From assembly GCA_008704415.1 (NCBI GenBank), contig VXIS01000096.1, positions 1 to 64,000 of the forward strand: a stretch of DNA of 64,000 bases, written 5' to 3'. Made by a program: the position numbers and the translations under genes. Each line of letters begins with the position of its first letter. The stretch's first letter is position 1. Origin of the DNA: Sphaerosporella brunnea. Its lineage: Eukaryota > Ascomycota > Pezizomycetes > Pezizales > Pyronemataceae. Positions 43,739-55,569 of this stretch are shown one piece after another. The notes beneath the pieces were generated by a model. It searched no databases and was not told where the DNA came from. It saw nothing but the letters and a program-made list of their open reading frames with translations.

Positions 43739-46707
43739 GCCCATGAATCAACTGTGACACGTACTAATACTCGGATCAGCAGGAATTCACGTAGTGACAA
43801 GCTGGAGTATTAATATTGCCCCTCTATTGTTCGCTCTCTGTATTGTTGGCGCGAAATGGTAAGGGGTGTGCTGCTGCAGACCTGATACCTTTTTTCCAAA
43901 GCGCTGGATCATAAAGTGAGGGCTTTGCCGAACATTGATTTACAGGGAGAATGACGCTGTAGTTGTGAGAAAAGATCCCCCAGAGTTCCTGACATGTGTG
44001 GCTAGTTATTGTTGGTATATGTCTACTTAGTAGCTGTTGGCGTTCCGGATTTGGTCCTCTTTTCAACTGCACTTCCTTCTCAAAAAGTGCATCCAGCGCA
44101 AGAATTGATAGTGGACCTCTCTCAACCCCAAGCAAGTCAACTCATGAGAGGGAATCGTGGATTCGGCTGACAGGTATTGGAAATTAGTGGTGTTCCCACC
44201 AAATAAGTCATCGTGCTAAAACATTAGAGTTCTGCGTTTGTACGTGAAGATCTCAATTCGTCACTCGTCCGACTTGGAACCTAGCAATGGAATTCTGATA
44301 ACGAGGCAAGGGCAGCTGTCATCGGATGGAGCTACCGCCGAATGCAATAACTGTGTTCACGGCCAGCACGATTTGTTGCCGAAGAACTATAGCAGGTGTT
44401 GCGGAAGTGAAAGCAGAAACACAGATGTGCCGAATACTGTGTGTGTTCTTTCTTATGTTTATAGATGCTGCGAGTTGAAGTTGCATTTTTCAACAGCTCA
44501 AATAATGATGTGTGGAAGAGCAGTGAAGCTTAAGGCTGATCGATATCAGCAGCTGATGAACCCCGCGAAGTGTGCGGTTTGCAACGGTCAGCTTTTCATC
44601 TCTTCCAATAAAAAAAAAAAAGAGGCGATTATTCGATAATAACATTGCTCTGGGCACCCTGTTCCCTGGACGACAACTAGATCCGAGACCATCTACAGGA
44701 AGGTGGATCAATCCTGTCTCTTGCTGGCCAATTGGGATGCAGGTTCCTGAGTGCAAGGCAAAATATTACTAGTTCTAGCCCTGTACTGCGGTTACATGTG
44801 CCGGAGCGGAAACAAACACTTTCTGACACTGCCGTCGAATTGTGGCAGCGTTCGCCGGAGAAGAGCCGATCTAGGCCACGTCAACTAACTGTCTGGTACT
44901 CTTCAAAGCGTAGGCACTGGCTATACGCCGATTCGAAGGCGTCATTGCGGGGGTTTCAGTTTCGGATCTCCGACCCATTCTTGAAGCTGGCTGACAGGTT
45001 GGGCCAATGGGACGGGGTTGATAGTGGACTTTGGCCAGTGAATCACGCCGGACACTCAGACGAATCGAAATCAGCAAAACATGAGCCTTACTAAACACCA
45101 CCGGCCATGGCCACGGGGTGAAAAATAGCTAAGTAAGAGAAATTCAAACGCCGACTCTCGAGCTGGCGCTACTTGCCATAACAGGAAGATGGGCGTCTTT
45201 GCCTACCTTGCTGGTATGAGTTGAATATCTAACCAAAGAAAGTTTGTTTGTGTGTACGGAATTTATAGAGATATCGATTATACTCTCTGGCAAGGCCCTC
45301 AACCGACAGCTCGCTCGGTCAAGGAATGTTTTTGTTTGTAACTGATTCTTTTCTGTTTGCAAAAATCGACTCATAACTGATCACTCACGACCAATCTTCA
45401 AGGGTCTGGCAAATGTATCCTCCCAGAGATGCAGGAAATAAAACCCGCATGTGCAACAGGGTTCGGCATCAATTCTATCCCCTGCTTGTATACGTAGGTC
45501 TGCGCTTGAAATGTGGCGTGTGGATGGGCACCTTGGAATTTAGTAAATACAACGAAATTCATGAATTTGTGGGGTATTCATATATCCAAAGGCGGCAAGG
45601 TATACATACTTCAAAGTCCAGAGGAACAAACGGGTGCGGGATGTAAGTGCTGTCAGGTGACATGATGGGTTGCGGGAACAAAGGTATATTAAGAGGCTCA
45701 TGAGCTTTTTGCAATTTGCTGCGGCATTCATGCAGGAAATACATCGATGAGGTTACTGGCCACGGCCGATATATCTCGGGGAGGGGCTGCTGATACGCTG
45801 TGGAGTTTTGGCTTTCGTGAACAATGGAGTACTTTCTATCGAAGGGTTGCATCTGTCTGCCTTTGATGTTGTTGGTTGGCTTTATTTCTTTTTTTTTGTC
45901 AGGTGTATCAGCTACAAGTACAACATTCTTCCTTGCTCCGGGACAAATGATGGGGGTTGGAGATCAAAGAACAGAGATGGTGAGCACGAAGAAGACGGGG
46001 GTTGGAGATCAAAGAACAGAGATGGTGAGCACGAAGAAGACTACTCGGTGATGCGGCCATGCAAATGCGCACCACTTCCACCACCACCACCATCACCACC
46101 AGCATCACCAATTATCGGTATCGATCGATATCACTATCAAACTGCTGCTGAGGTTTCCGTGCGTGTGCGCGTGCTGCTGAGTAACAAGCGAAAAAAAAGA
46201 GGGCATTGCATTTCTGCGAACGAAGAGCCGCAAATCGCCTCCTCATCAAACCAAAAAACTCCGCAAATCTTTGAAACTCTCCCCCCCCCCATTTGAACAG
46301 CCTTGAGCATCTCCCACCAACACCCCACCTTCTCTTCCAAAACAACCCGCCTCCCCCAACTCCCGTCGCCCGCCCCTCCCCTCTTCTCCGCCCCTCTCCG
46401 CCGCCACCTCTCTCCCCATCCGTCCTATCCTACTCTCCCGCCGCCGCCACCACCTCCCCCCCTCCCCACCACCTCTAACTTTTTGCATCACGTCCCGCTA
46501 CCACTACCGACTTCCTACAATACCCCACTCCCTTCATTTCTGACCTCTACAGAAAGAGCTCTTTCCTCGCTTCATCAGATTTGTCGGCCACGGATTCTCG
46601 CTGCGTCCAGTAATTTCATCACGACCTACTCGTGGCTTTCACCTGATCCGCTCGCAACTATTCATCAACTTTTTGCAAACCCACGCCCTAAATCATCACT
46701 ACTAGTC
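43739..46707. other. Gene-poor region and leader of the KH-protein gene
   Basis: About 3 kb without a recognised gene. The last ~400 bases (from ~46280) are extremely C/T-rich and probably form promoter and 5' leader of the KH-domain gene. An open frame continues upstream in that tract only because it lacks stops. Confidence 0.4.
45952..46041. repeat. 45-bp exact tandem duplication
   Basis: Two identical adjacent 45-bp units (45952-45996 and 45997-46041). The length is a multiple of three and the plus-strand frame reads GVGDQRTEMVSTKKT twice, but the surrounding ORF has no recognisable product. It may be slippage in non-coding DNA. Confidence 0.85.
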
Positions 46708-47919
46708 ATGTCCAACGACCACGTTGACACGCACGAGTCTCACATTGGTGCCGACGAGAACGCCGCTTTCGATTCCTCTTTCCAGAACCTCAGCATCAAC
46801 GATGAGCATGGTGAAGATGGCGAGCACGAGGGTGCCCGCACCGACGAAGAATACGCTGTCGCTCCTCTCACGCTGCGTGCCATAGTATCTTCTAAGGAAG
46901 CCGGTGTCATCATTGGCAAGGCGGGAAAGAATGTCGCCGATCTTCGCGACGAGACTGGTGTCAAAGCTGGCGTTAGCAAAGTTGTGCCAGGCGTGCATGA
47001 TCGCGTTCTCACGGTCACTGGTGCCCTTGATGGAATTGCTAGAGCATATGCCATGGTCACCCAAACACTATTGGACAATCCACCTAGCACCATGACTGCT
47101 GTCCCACCTGGTCAACATCGTATGTTCCTCCTTACCTGCTGTCGAAGTTTTCCAAGCCAATAAGTTAACAAAGCTTTCACAGCCATCCGCTTGCTCATCT
47201 CCCACAACCAGATGGGCACCATCATTGGACGTCAAGGTCTCAAGATTAAACACATTCAGGATGTGTCTGGCGCCCGCATGGTTGCGCAGAAGGAGATGCT
47301 TCCTCAGTCCACCGAACGAGTCGTCGAGGTTCAGGGTGATGCCAACGCTATCCGTATGGCTGTCTGGGAAATCGGCAAATGCTTGATTGATGATTGGCAG
47401 AGGGGCACTGGCACCATTCTTTACAACCCCGCAGTCCGTGCTCAAGGTGGCAGCTCAGCCGGTGCCAGCAATGGCGGAATGGGGAACTACGGCGGTACCG
47501 ATCGTGCTGAACGTGGGGCCACCCGTTCTTACGCCCGTACCGGAAACGGCGCCGATTTCTCCGACGCGACACCCTCGTACAGACGCAACGATGCCGGCCC
47601 CCCAATGCGCTCCACCGGTCGTCAATCCCCCGGAGCCGCACCCACTGCCGAAGACGGTGAAGACTTCCAGACGCAAAACATTTCTATCCCGGCCGACATG
47701 GTCGGCTGCATCATTGGGCGCGGAGGTACCAAGATTCAGGAAATCCGTCGGTCCTCTGGGGCTAGAATCAGCATTGCCAAGGCCCCTCACGATGAGTCCG
47801 GTGAGCGGATGTTTACGATCACTGGGACCGGGGCTAGCAACGAGAAGGCGCTTTACCTTCTCTACGAGAACTTGGAGGCAGAGAAGCTCAGGCGAAACAG
47901 CCAGGGAAGCCCGGAGTAA
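46708..47919 (+). CDS. Triple KH-domain RNA-binding protein (Pbp2/Rnc1 type)
   Basis: Poly(C)-binding-type protein expected to bind mRNA and influence stability or export. Exons 46708-47119 and 47183-47919 (63-nt intron) give 382 residues. KH1 (~50-120) has VIIGKAGKNVADLRDETG. KH2 (~138-205) starts RLLISHNQMGTIIGRQG. KH3 (~295-362) has MVGCIIGRGGTKIQEIRRSS. Each carries the GxxG loop (GKAG, GRQG, GRGG). The N-terminus is acidic and the linker between KH2 and KH3 is Gly/Arg/Tyr-rich. The ATG at 46708 was preferred to an in-frame ATG at 46303, since the extra residues are only Pro/Ser-rich translation of the leader. Fungal homologues include S. cerevisiae PBP2 and S. pombe Rnc1. Confidence 0.9.
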
Positions 47920-48883
47920 TCTTCACGTATTATCCCCGGATTGGTGCAAAGCGGCTGGCTCTATGAGCTTGTATATGATTGCATCTATTTTTCCCCTGTT
48001 TTTTTTTTCCTTGTTTTTTCCGTGACGATGATGAGTCTACGCCTTACAGGTTCACTCACTCAACGATTCTTACACTTAACTGTCATGCGAAACGTGAGAG
48101 CTGAATGCGTGGTTCTGATGGGTTACGGCGTTTGGAAGTCACCGGGGCTTCATTGTCGTTTTCATGGAATCTAAACAACAAGGAGACATGCTTTTTCACT
48201 TTTGCTGCTATGTTCCGGAAGCTAAATTAAGGGAGTGTTTTTCTAGTTGGGAATTTTCTATCTGGGTCTTTTTTCTTTTCTTTTCCTCCTTTCCTTACTG
48301 TTCATGGGTTTCTTTGTTGGCTTTTCCTTCCGGGTCGACATCTGGCGCAATGTGTGCGTTCGTTAAGCAAAATGGTTCTCTTATTCTGGCTGTGTTCTCT
48401 CATTGTCTCTGTGGCTCGGTTCAAGAGCTTGCAGTTTGCGGTTCTGCCCGCTGTGTATTCATTGATTGTAACAGCAATAGGGACTTGGGGAAGAGGGCAG
48501 GAATGGGTTGGGCTGGGCTGTCTGGGTCGATGTTGGGTTGGGTGCTGCGGGTTCTTTGTATTACTCTTTGTTACGTTTGGGCATATGCTTGTTGTAATTG
48601 AGGATTGAGGTAGGACAGCGAAAGCCATGTGAGGGTTGTGTTTTTCTTTTCCTTTCCTTCCTTTCCTTCCTTTCCCTCTTGAAGACTCAAAGCACCGCCA
48701 CCAGAACATCAAACCAGTGTTTCAGTTGGTGTATGGGGGCGCCATGATACCATTAAATTTGTTCCCTGTGAAATAACTTCTGGTTGCTGTGCCTGTGATC
48801 CGTTGTACAGAGTTATTATAACTGAAACACAGATGGCCGAAGTGGCCCAGTTCTTCCCCGAGTCATGTAATCTTCATCTACGC
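47920..48883. other. Convergent 3' regions of the KH gene and dynactin p62 gene
   Basis: Nearly 1 kb between the two stop codons with T-rich stretches (e.g. ~48000, ~48280) and a TTTCC repeat at ~48645-48675. No gene recognised. Confidence 0.4.
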
Positions 48884-50766
48884 TCATCTCAATGATCTGT
48901 CTCTCGGCCCGCTCGTCTCATCTGCCGCCGTCGAGCTTGTGGTTGACATGATACTCATCGGGCGGACACCCTCCTCGTCGGCCCCTCTTTTCTTGGCGAT
49001 GCGTCCAACCTCCAGCACGCTCCAATAAGAATGTTCCTTTTTCTCCCTGCCCTCCTTCCCAATGGTATCCTCACGCTCGATGTCCGCTTCGTACACCGAT
49101 CTGACCAGTATGGGCACCTTGACGATGTGATCGTCGTCTCCCAGCTCGACATCTTCTGGCAGGAGAGGGGGCACTATCTCGAGGACCACAGTGGTCCAAT
49201 TTCTTCCGCTGTCCCAGATGGTGGCGTGAAGGCCTGTTTTCTTGCCTTTTCCCTTAGCCACTTTTGGGTTCGCTTTGGCTTCAGGGCCCAAAGCTTCGTC
49301 CCAGACGTCGGTAGTGGCGCCTACTTCGAACTCTGGGCAGAGGATATAAACTGTCGCTGGATATTGTCCCGGAGTTTTCTCGGGAGTGGCGAGAGTAATG
49401 TTGATAGGGTCGTACAAAGGGTTGGTGACTGTTAATAAGAACTGATGCGTGCTCCCCGGTTGAAGGTTGTTGTAGTTGACGGCAGTATGATCTAGGCGTG
49501 AGATGGAGATCTGTGGGATGTACGAGCTGTGTAGACCAGTGTCAGCCACCATCCATGCTCATCCATACTCTCAAGCCCGCCCGGGGGGAGGGGGTGGGTA
49601 CCCGGCGACAAGTCGTATTCGATGCCTAATCGATCCGACTTTTGACTCGGGCTTAACAAGGATATGTCTACACGATCGGCAACGTTTCGATCTCTTGGTC
49701 CTCAAAAGTGCCGCTAGCGGCCGTAGCTCGTCTAACAACCGTGGCGAGTGTGTCTGCACGATTCTCTGCGTCTGGCTCGTGGTACCATGAAAGCCAGCAT
49801 TCTTCATTTTTTCGATGACGTCCTCTTCATCTTCGACGGTCCGCAGCTGTTCGAGTTCGCGCCATTCGGACTTATTTCTCGCAGTTACAGTCTCCCTCAA
49901 CGCGCCAGATCCATATGACCGGAGCCGTCCGGAGTTACTAGAATACAATCCCATCAGCCGTGATAGTGATCCGGAGCCACCGTAATCGTCACCGCTGGCT
50001 AGAGCCTTCTGCTGGTTGTAGTGCGCTTTAAGGCGGCCGAACTCCGCCTCGTCGGTTTGATCGGGTGGCAGGGCCGATGGCGACGGCGGACGAAGGTAAG
50101 TTCCGCCAGCACCTAGTGGAGAGAGTGGACGTGCGGCCGATAGCGAGTCGGGAGAGGGGGCGGTCAACGACGCCGCGGAAGAGGCATTGGCAGCCTTCAA
50201 CTTTTGGGCTAGCTGGGTGGTGATGGATGTGGGCTTCTCGAAGTCAATCCCGATGTCTTGCGACGACCAGAGGCAATGGGAGCACAGTAGGATAAATGGC
50301 CCGGTTTGTTCTTCGCCGGTTGCTGTCACCGATAATGCAGCAAAGCAAATGGGACACGAGAAGCAATTGCGCGTGCACCTATCAAAGGATTTTCGTCAGC
50401 TTGACCTGCGCAACAACAATTACTCTTCCTCAAAGTAATAAGCGACAAGGCGCAAGCAAACCTATTGCCCTCCGACTTGACGGTGGAGCTCGGCACCTCA
50501 AACAGACAGCTAGGGCAGAAGTAGCAGACGATTTCCTCGAGGACGCATCGCGGGCATCGGACCTGGTTGCAGTCCTCGCAGAAAAGGAGGTTTTCGAGCG
50601 GAAATAGCGAGAAGGTTGATCTCGGGGCGCGCGGGTTAAAAGCCTGGCCTTCTTCTTCGGGGTCTATTTCGTCGTTTGAAGTGCGCGAGCGGGTGGGGGC
50701 CTTCTGGCCGACGTTGTCACTGCATGGACACGCGATGAAGATTGAAGGGTACACTGGCGCGTTCAT
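48884..50766 (-). CDS. Dynactin subunit p62 (DCTN4 homologue)
   Basis: Pointed-end subunit of dynactin, the dynein activator for minus-end-directed transport. Exons 50766-50462, 50378-49602 and 49526-48884 give 574 residues. The N-terminal zinc-binding region carries CEDCNQVRCPRCV, CYFCPSCLFEVPSS and, across the first intron, EGNRCTRNCFSCPIC and CSHC. The middle is Ser/Pro/Ala-rich with SLSRLMGLY, then the second Cys cluster KRCRSCRHILVKPESKV. The C-terminal beta-rich part includes YIPQISISRL and NPLYDPINITLATP. Introns are 83 and 75 nt. Cys pattern and order are typical of fungal p62 proteins. Confidence 0.93.
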
Positions 50767-51176
50767 GGTTGGCTTAGCTGAGCAGAGCTGAGCCGAGCTG
50801 AGCAGTTTGGATGTTTGGAGGTGGTGGTTAGGTGTGGAGTGGTTGCCAAGATATTTCTAGTCAAGTCGGGATCATTGAGTCTCACTCGAATAATCAAAAT
50901 GCTGGGTGACTTGTTGGAGAAGATATCTAGAGGATAGAAGGAGCCGAGAGAGACGAGCTCTTTCTTCTGCCTCATCCACGATCAATGCAGTATTAAACAA
51001 TGCAGCCTTTACACACAGTGCGATGGGACACGCGCCCCCTTTTTTCATTATCGTCGCTATCGCTTGAGCTCGACGAGACAAAGCGAGACCACCGAAGACA
51101 TCCATTAGGTATATAAGGTATGCAGGTCGCTCAATACACCGCAACATTTCCATTCTTCTTTCCCAGATATGTGTGC
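50767..51176. other. Dynactin p62 upstream / ARPC4 downstream
   Basis: Intergenic region between two minus-strand genes. It should carry the p62 promoter. A short CTGAGC repeat lies at ~50774-50802 just upstream of the p62 start. No other feature. Confidence 0.4.
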
Positions 51177-51898
51177 TTAATCAAACGGAGTGAGGAAAGC
51201 TTCAGCGACGAAACGAGCTCTGGCGTTGAGCTGCAGACGGCAGTTAGCACAAAGGACCTTGTCAAGCCGAAGCTCATGAAACTCACAAACAGCTTCATCT
51301 CCGAGATCTCTTTGTCCACTTCTTCCATGAAGTGGATGATGAAGTCCACCAACTTGTGCTTCAGCATCTGCTCGGTGTGGAAGTTTGTGATTAGGAACGA
51401 GATGTCGTAACCCTGTTCTCCCGCGTCAGCACACCACCCGCAACCTCCGACCTACAGTCTTTCATCTCGTGGGCCCTCCCACATGCGGACGCACCTTGAC
51501 CGGCTTCCTCCTCAGAATAAAGAAATTCTCTGCACGCTGTGTGAGGAACCGCGTGAACTTGTGCACGAGGATATTCTCGATCTCATCGGCCTGCTTGATC
51601 TTGATTGATACCCGGATGGAGTTGACGGAGGGTTCAATGAGCACACGCTCGTGCTCGTTGCGGGAGATGGTTAAAGGGTTCAGAAGGACCTCAGGAGATT
51701 TCGCGGCTTCGATCTCAGGCACGTTGTGACGCTCTGCTATTTGCGAAGCAAAGTCGCTGAGCGAGATAGCCGCAGTCAGGGAGGACCGCACGCATTTGAG
51801 ATACGGACGCAGAGATTGAGACTGTGGGATGCGGTTGTCAATGCTGATAACGGAAGCTGATGGGGGGTGCAGCGGGGAAGAGATGGGTACAGTACCAT
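51177..51898 (-). CDS. arc19: Arp2/3 complex 20 kDa subunit (ARPC4)
   Basis: Core subunit of the Arp2/3 actin-nucleating complex. Four exons: 51898-51896 (only the ATG), 51821-51495, 51412-51287 and 51230-51177, giving 169 residues, the family length. The product is [20 protein letters not shown], then [55 protein letters not shown] and ends [15 protein letters not shown], almost invariant in fungi. A first exon consisting of the start codon alone is required by homology: CAACAATG is followed directly by GTACTG, and the acceptor precedes TCTCAATCTCTG. An open frame continues upstream of 51898 but does not match the family. Confidence 0.95.
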
Positions 51899-52091
51899 TG
51901 TTGGGAGCTGTGGGAGTTGCTGACGGGTAGGAGTTGAGACGGCGGAGAGCTTGGGGTAGCGCTGGTTGGTGCCAAGATTCATCTGACTCGGCGTCAAAGC
52001 GTATCACTCGATCGGTCAGGTCGGATCACCGTTCGAAAACCTAGCCTCTTGAAACTTCCCGTTCGACAACCAACTCCCACTGCCACTCACA
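51899..52091. promoter_or_regulatory. Short divergent promoter between ARPC4 and the NDUFAF5-like gene
   Basis: 193 bp separate the two start codons on opposite strands. Both leaders must begin here. No TATA on either side. Confidence 0.6.
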
Positions 52092-53216
52092 ATGCCTTCC
52101 CGCTTAAGGCTATTCCAACGTCTCTACCGGGGATATGCTACCGCCGCTCAAGGGCCACTTCCCGCCTTTCAGGTGTTCAATCGCCACACGAAGCTGCTGC
52201 AACGCGAGCGAGCAGCTCGCAATACTGAACTCTCCCGCACCACTGATTACCTCCGCGACCATGTGGCGACAGACCTAGCAGAGCGCCTCCTAGTTCGCGA
52301 ACCTTCACCTCCAGACAGCGGCTCGATCGACTAACGGCCCCAGAGTTAATCAACCGACGCTTTCCGCGAGTTCTCGACCTGGGCGCGGGCTCTTGCAACA
52401 TCGCCAGAGCGCTTATCAAGCCGGTAGGCGACAGCAATGAGCGGGTATCCACCCGCATCGAGAAACTGGTGGCAGGAGAAAGCTCCCCAACCCTACTGCA
52501 CCGTGATGTGGAAGAACCCTTCAACAAGGAGATCGAAATTGAGCGCGTAGTTCTCGACGAGGAATCACTCCCATTCGACAGCGACTCCTTCGACGCCGTC
52601 GTCTCGGCGGGCAGTATGCACTGGATTAACGATCTCCCACGGTGTCTACAGGAGGTGAACCGTGTGCTGAAGCCCGATGCGCCTTTCGTAGCGGCCATGT
52701 TCGGTGGTGATACCTTGTATGAGCTACGGACTTCGCTGCAACTGGCGGAGCAGGAGCGCATGGGTGGGGTAAGTCCCCGGGTCAGCCCGTTGGCTGACAC
52801 GCGGGATATGGGGTCGTTGCTGGACAAGGCTGGCTTCAGCCTGCTCACCGTTGATGTTGATGACGTCATCATTGATTTCCCCGATATTTTCGCATTGATG
52901 ACAGATCTCCAGGCTATGGGCGAAGGAAACGCTGTGCTGGGACGCAAGGAAGGACAAATCAGTAGAGATGTCCTTATGGCTGCGGAGGGAATATACAGAC
53001 AGTTGCATGGGCACACAGACAATACGTTGCCAGCTACATTTCGGGTCATTTACATGGTTTGTTTTCTTGATGCTCTGAAGGAATTGGCTGCTGATGACCG
53101 CCTATCAGATTGGATGGAAGAAGGGCGGAAACCAGCCGAAGCCTTTGGAGAGAGGTTCTGCCCAGTTTTCATTGAAAGACCTCAATGAGTTGAATAAAGA
53201 CAAGAACAAGAAGTGA
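52092..53216 (+). CDS. NDUFAF5-like mitochondrial methyltransferase (complex I assembly)
   Basis: Class I SAM-dependent methyltransferase-fold protein. The human relative NDUFAF5 hydroxylates an arginine of NDUFS7 during complex I assembly. Exons 52092-52292, 52346-53056 and 53109-53216 give 339 residues. The N-terminus MPSRLRLFQRLYRGYATAAQ is a mitochondrial presequence. It is followed by FQVFNRHTKLLQRERAA, SAM motif I VLDLGAGSCNIARAL, SFDAVVSAGSMHWINDLP, and the conserved AMFGGDTLYELR and GFSLLTVDVDDVIIDFP. The third exon continues IGWKKGGNQPKPLERGSAQF, as in homologues, and an unspliced reading would replace it. The first intron has a weak donor (GTTCGC) but a good CTAAC branch point. Confidence 0.9.
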
Positions 53217-53324
53217 ATGAGCCTCGACTTTGGTGGTGCAATAGTTTCACTTCAGAATGATGTTACAAAATGTACAAAATATAAAGTTACAGGAACAAGA
53301 AATGACTGCTGGATATTAATTAAT

Positions 53325-54215
53325 CTAGACACCCGGAACGCCCAATGCGAACCGCGCTTTGGGAACATTTCTGAGAGCCCAGACATATAGGAGGGCCCAT
53401 TGCACTGCTCCAATGAGGTAACCAGTCGCCTTGCAGTACTGTTAGTAACATCCAGCGACATGCTTTCGGAGGGAACCTACCTTTTCCCTCCACGTGTGAA
53501 AGTAGATGCCGGTCATGAGCAGCATCCACCACCACATCGCCAAAAGCCCAAGCACTGCAGTGCTCTCAATGCCGCCCCCCATGATGCCCTCCACCCTGAA
53601 GACTGGCAGAAACTCGCTCCAGAGAAACAGGCTAGCATGAGTCAACAAGAACACATGGCCACTGAGATCATGACCTCCAGCCCAGCGTCCACCGTGGAAT
53701 TTGCAATCGGCCGACGTCAACCACACCTGAGGCTTGTTCATGTCCAACATGTCGGGCCCCGCCTGGTTCACCTGGTGTAATGTCTCACACACCCCACCTG
53801 AAAGTGTGAACGCCCGGTCCATAAGCGGGGGCCCAAGGAACCACTGCGTGACGATTATCCACCAAGCTGTCGCTAACAGCCAACGGAGAAGGGCCTTTGC
53901 CTTCGACGAGGCACGAAGCCGGGACACGTGCATCAGGAAAACGAATGTCGTCCAGAACCACCCATACTTGACGAATATAACATTGATCAGGTTTCCCTTT
54001 TTACTGAAGTACGACTCGCTGGTAGCGGGAGAGGGTGAGAGGAGGTAGAAAGTTGACGCGAGCAATAGTGTTGCCGGATACACGGCTGCCAGGAAGTATT
54101 CGGTGGTTGGAGAGGGGAGGTCGAGAGGCCGAGGGGTTTCCGTCTCGAGATCGGATTTGGAGTCGACATAGCCGTTGCTTTCGGGGTTTTCGAGTGGCGA
54201 TGGCGCAGGATCCAT
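53325..54215 (-). CDS. FIT family (Scs3/Yft2) ER lipid protein
   Basis: Fat-storage-inducing transmembrane protein of the ER membrane, needed for lipid-droplet budding. The family has lipid phosphatase-like chemistry. Exons 54215-53481 and 53429-53325 give 279 residues. Features in order: acidic/Pro-rich N-terminus, several membrane helices, then the signature CKFHGGRWAGGHDLSGHVFL with the first catalytic-type His in SGH. The second conserved His is in GIYFHTWREK. Exon 2 continues ATGYLIGAVQWALLYVWALR. The FIT assignment rests on these motifs. Scs3 versus Yft2 orthology is not resolved. Confidence 0.88.
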
Positions 54216-55569
54216 GGTGCATGAAGTGAGTTAGATATCGATGGACAGTAAGTCGTGAGGGGTAAAAGTTGTTTGCAGGCTTCAAGTGATTGTTTTTGGC
54301 TTGAGGGAGAGAACAATGTTGGGGGGGGGGAGGTTGTCAAAGAATCAAGGTGTGTAAGAAAGAGGACAACAGCACAACATACGTCAACGCCGTTGTGGCG
54401 GTGTTTGTGGCACTGCCGTGGCGACGAAGGAACAAAGTCGGTGGATATCCATCCACTGTCATCTCCAGGGACCACTTGTCTGTCCTACCATCCATCCGAT
54501 CTTCGAAATCAAACGCGCTGGGATAACGACCTTGGTAAAAAAAGGGAGGTTTGGAAAATCATCGGCCGATTATCAGCAGCCCAATCTGTGAAACAATAAC
54601 GTGCTGAACACGCTTGCTATAGTAATATCATCTTTAGAAAACACCTGTTTGAGCCAGGTACATGTTTCCAAAGCTGTCAATGTTTTAAAACACAGACGTT
54701 ATGTATTGTATAATTATATAATTATTTTCCCATGGAACGACGTTCTTGGAAACGTCATTGAAGACGTCTTTGAGGCATCTTTGAAAGGGTCAACCCCAGT
54801 AGGAGGCAGCGAGACTAACCCGGGTCAGTCCTCAGCGCCAGCCATCGTCGTGACTCTGTGCTGTGGCTTCAACGATGAAGCGACGTGAATTACCCAACGC
54901 ACTGCACCCCACCCGCACACGCATCCGTAGTTTTCCAATATCGCAATTTTCCTTGCCAAAATCGAAAAATGTGCAAGTCGCGAGAGCGAAACTCTTGAAT
55001 TGGGGAAGTTGAGTTTTGCTATGTTTGAAGACGACAAGCAGTGTATTAATAAATGATACATAGTCCCAGGCCGTCTGATGATTTCAGTACAGTTTGCCGG
55101 CGAATACATCTGTCTAACTCTACAAAAACGTCGTCGAAGCATCGGAGATGCTGTGGAGACGCTCCATCAACGTTTACACACATTGGCTGTCTGCACACGG
55201 TCACAATACAACTACCAAAACATTTTTAAAACTCCCCCTTTTTTACTAAGGTATGTATGTTGCCAAACTTCCACCACTGCATTCTCGCAAACGACCCCGA
55301 TGCGCTTCCTCTAGAGCTCTGCAGAAGATCTAGAGATCGTTTTGCACTATCCGCCGCCGCCGCTAAAGCACGTAGTTATTGCCGTTGTTTGTCGGTGTCG
55401 TTTTTCCGTCTTGGATGGAGTTGTTTGTTTGCAGCTATCTGGCGCAGTGCCACCCGTTTTCTCTCCGTTCAGCTCGAGCCCTCTCGCCATAGCCTCCAGT
55501 CCAACCCTGCCTCTTCAACCTCTTCATTCTACATTCGTAACTTTCGTTCACCACGATCTTCAAAACCCA
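54216..55569. promoter_or_regulatory. Divergent intergenic region, FIT gene / P-loop ATPase gene
   Basis: 1.35 kb between opposite start codons. No credible gene. C/T-rich in the ~200 bases before the ATPase start. A G run lies at ~54320 (C run in FIT sense). Confidence 0.4.

Noticed and set aside
46303..46707. N-terminal Pro/Ser-rich extension of the KH protein
   Set aside because: The extra frame is simply a stop-free C/T-rich leader; homology and acidic N-terminus begin at 46708.
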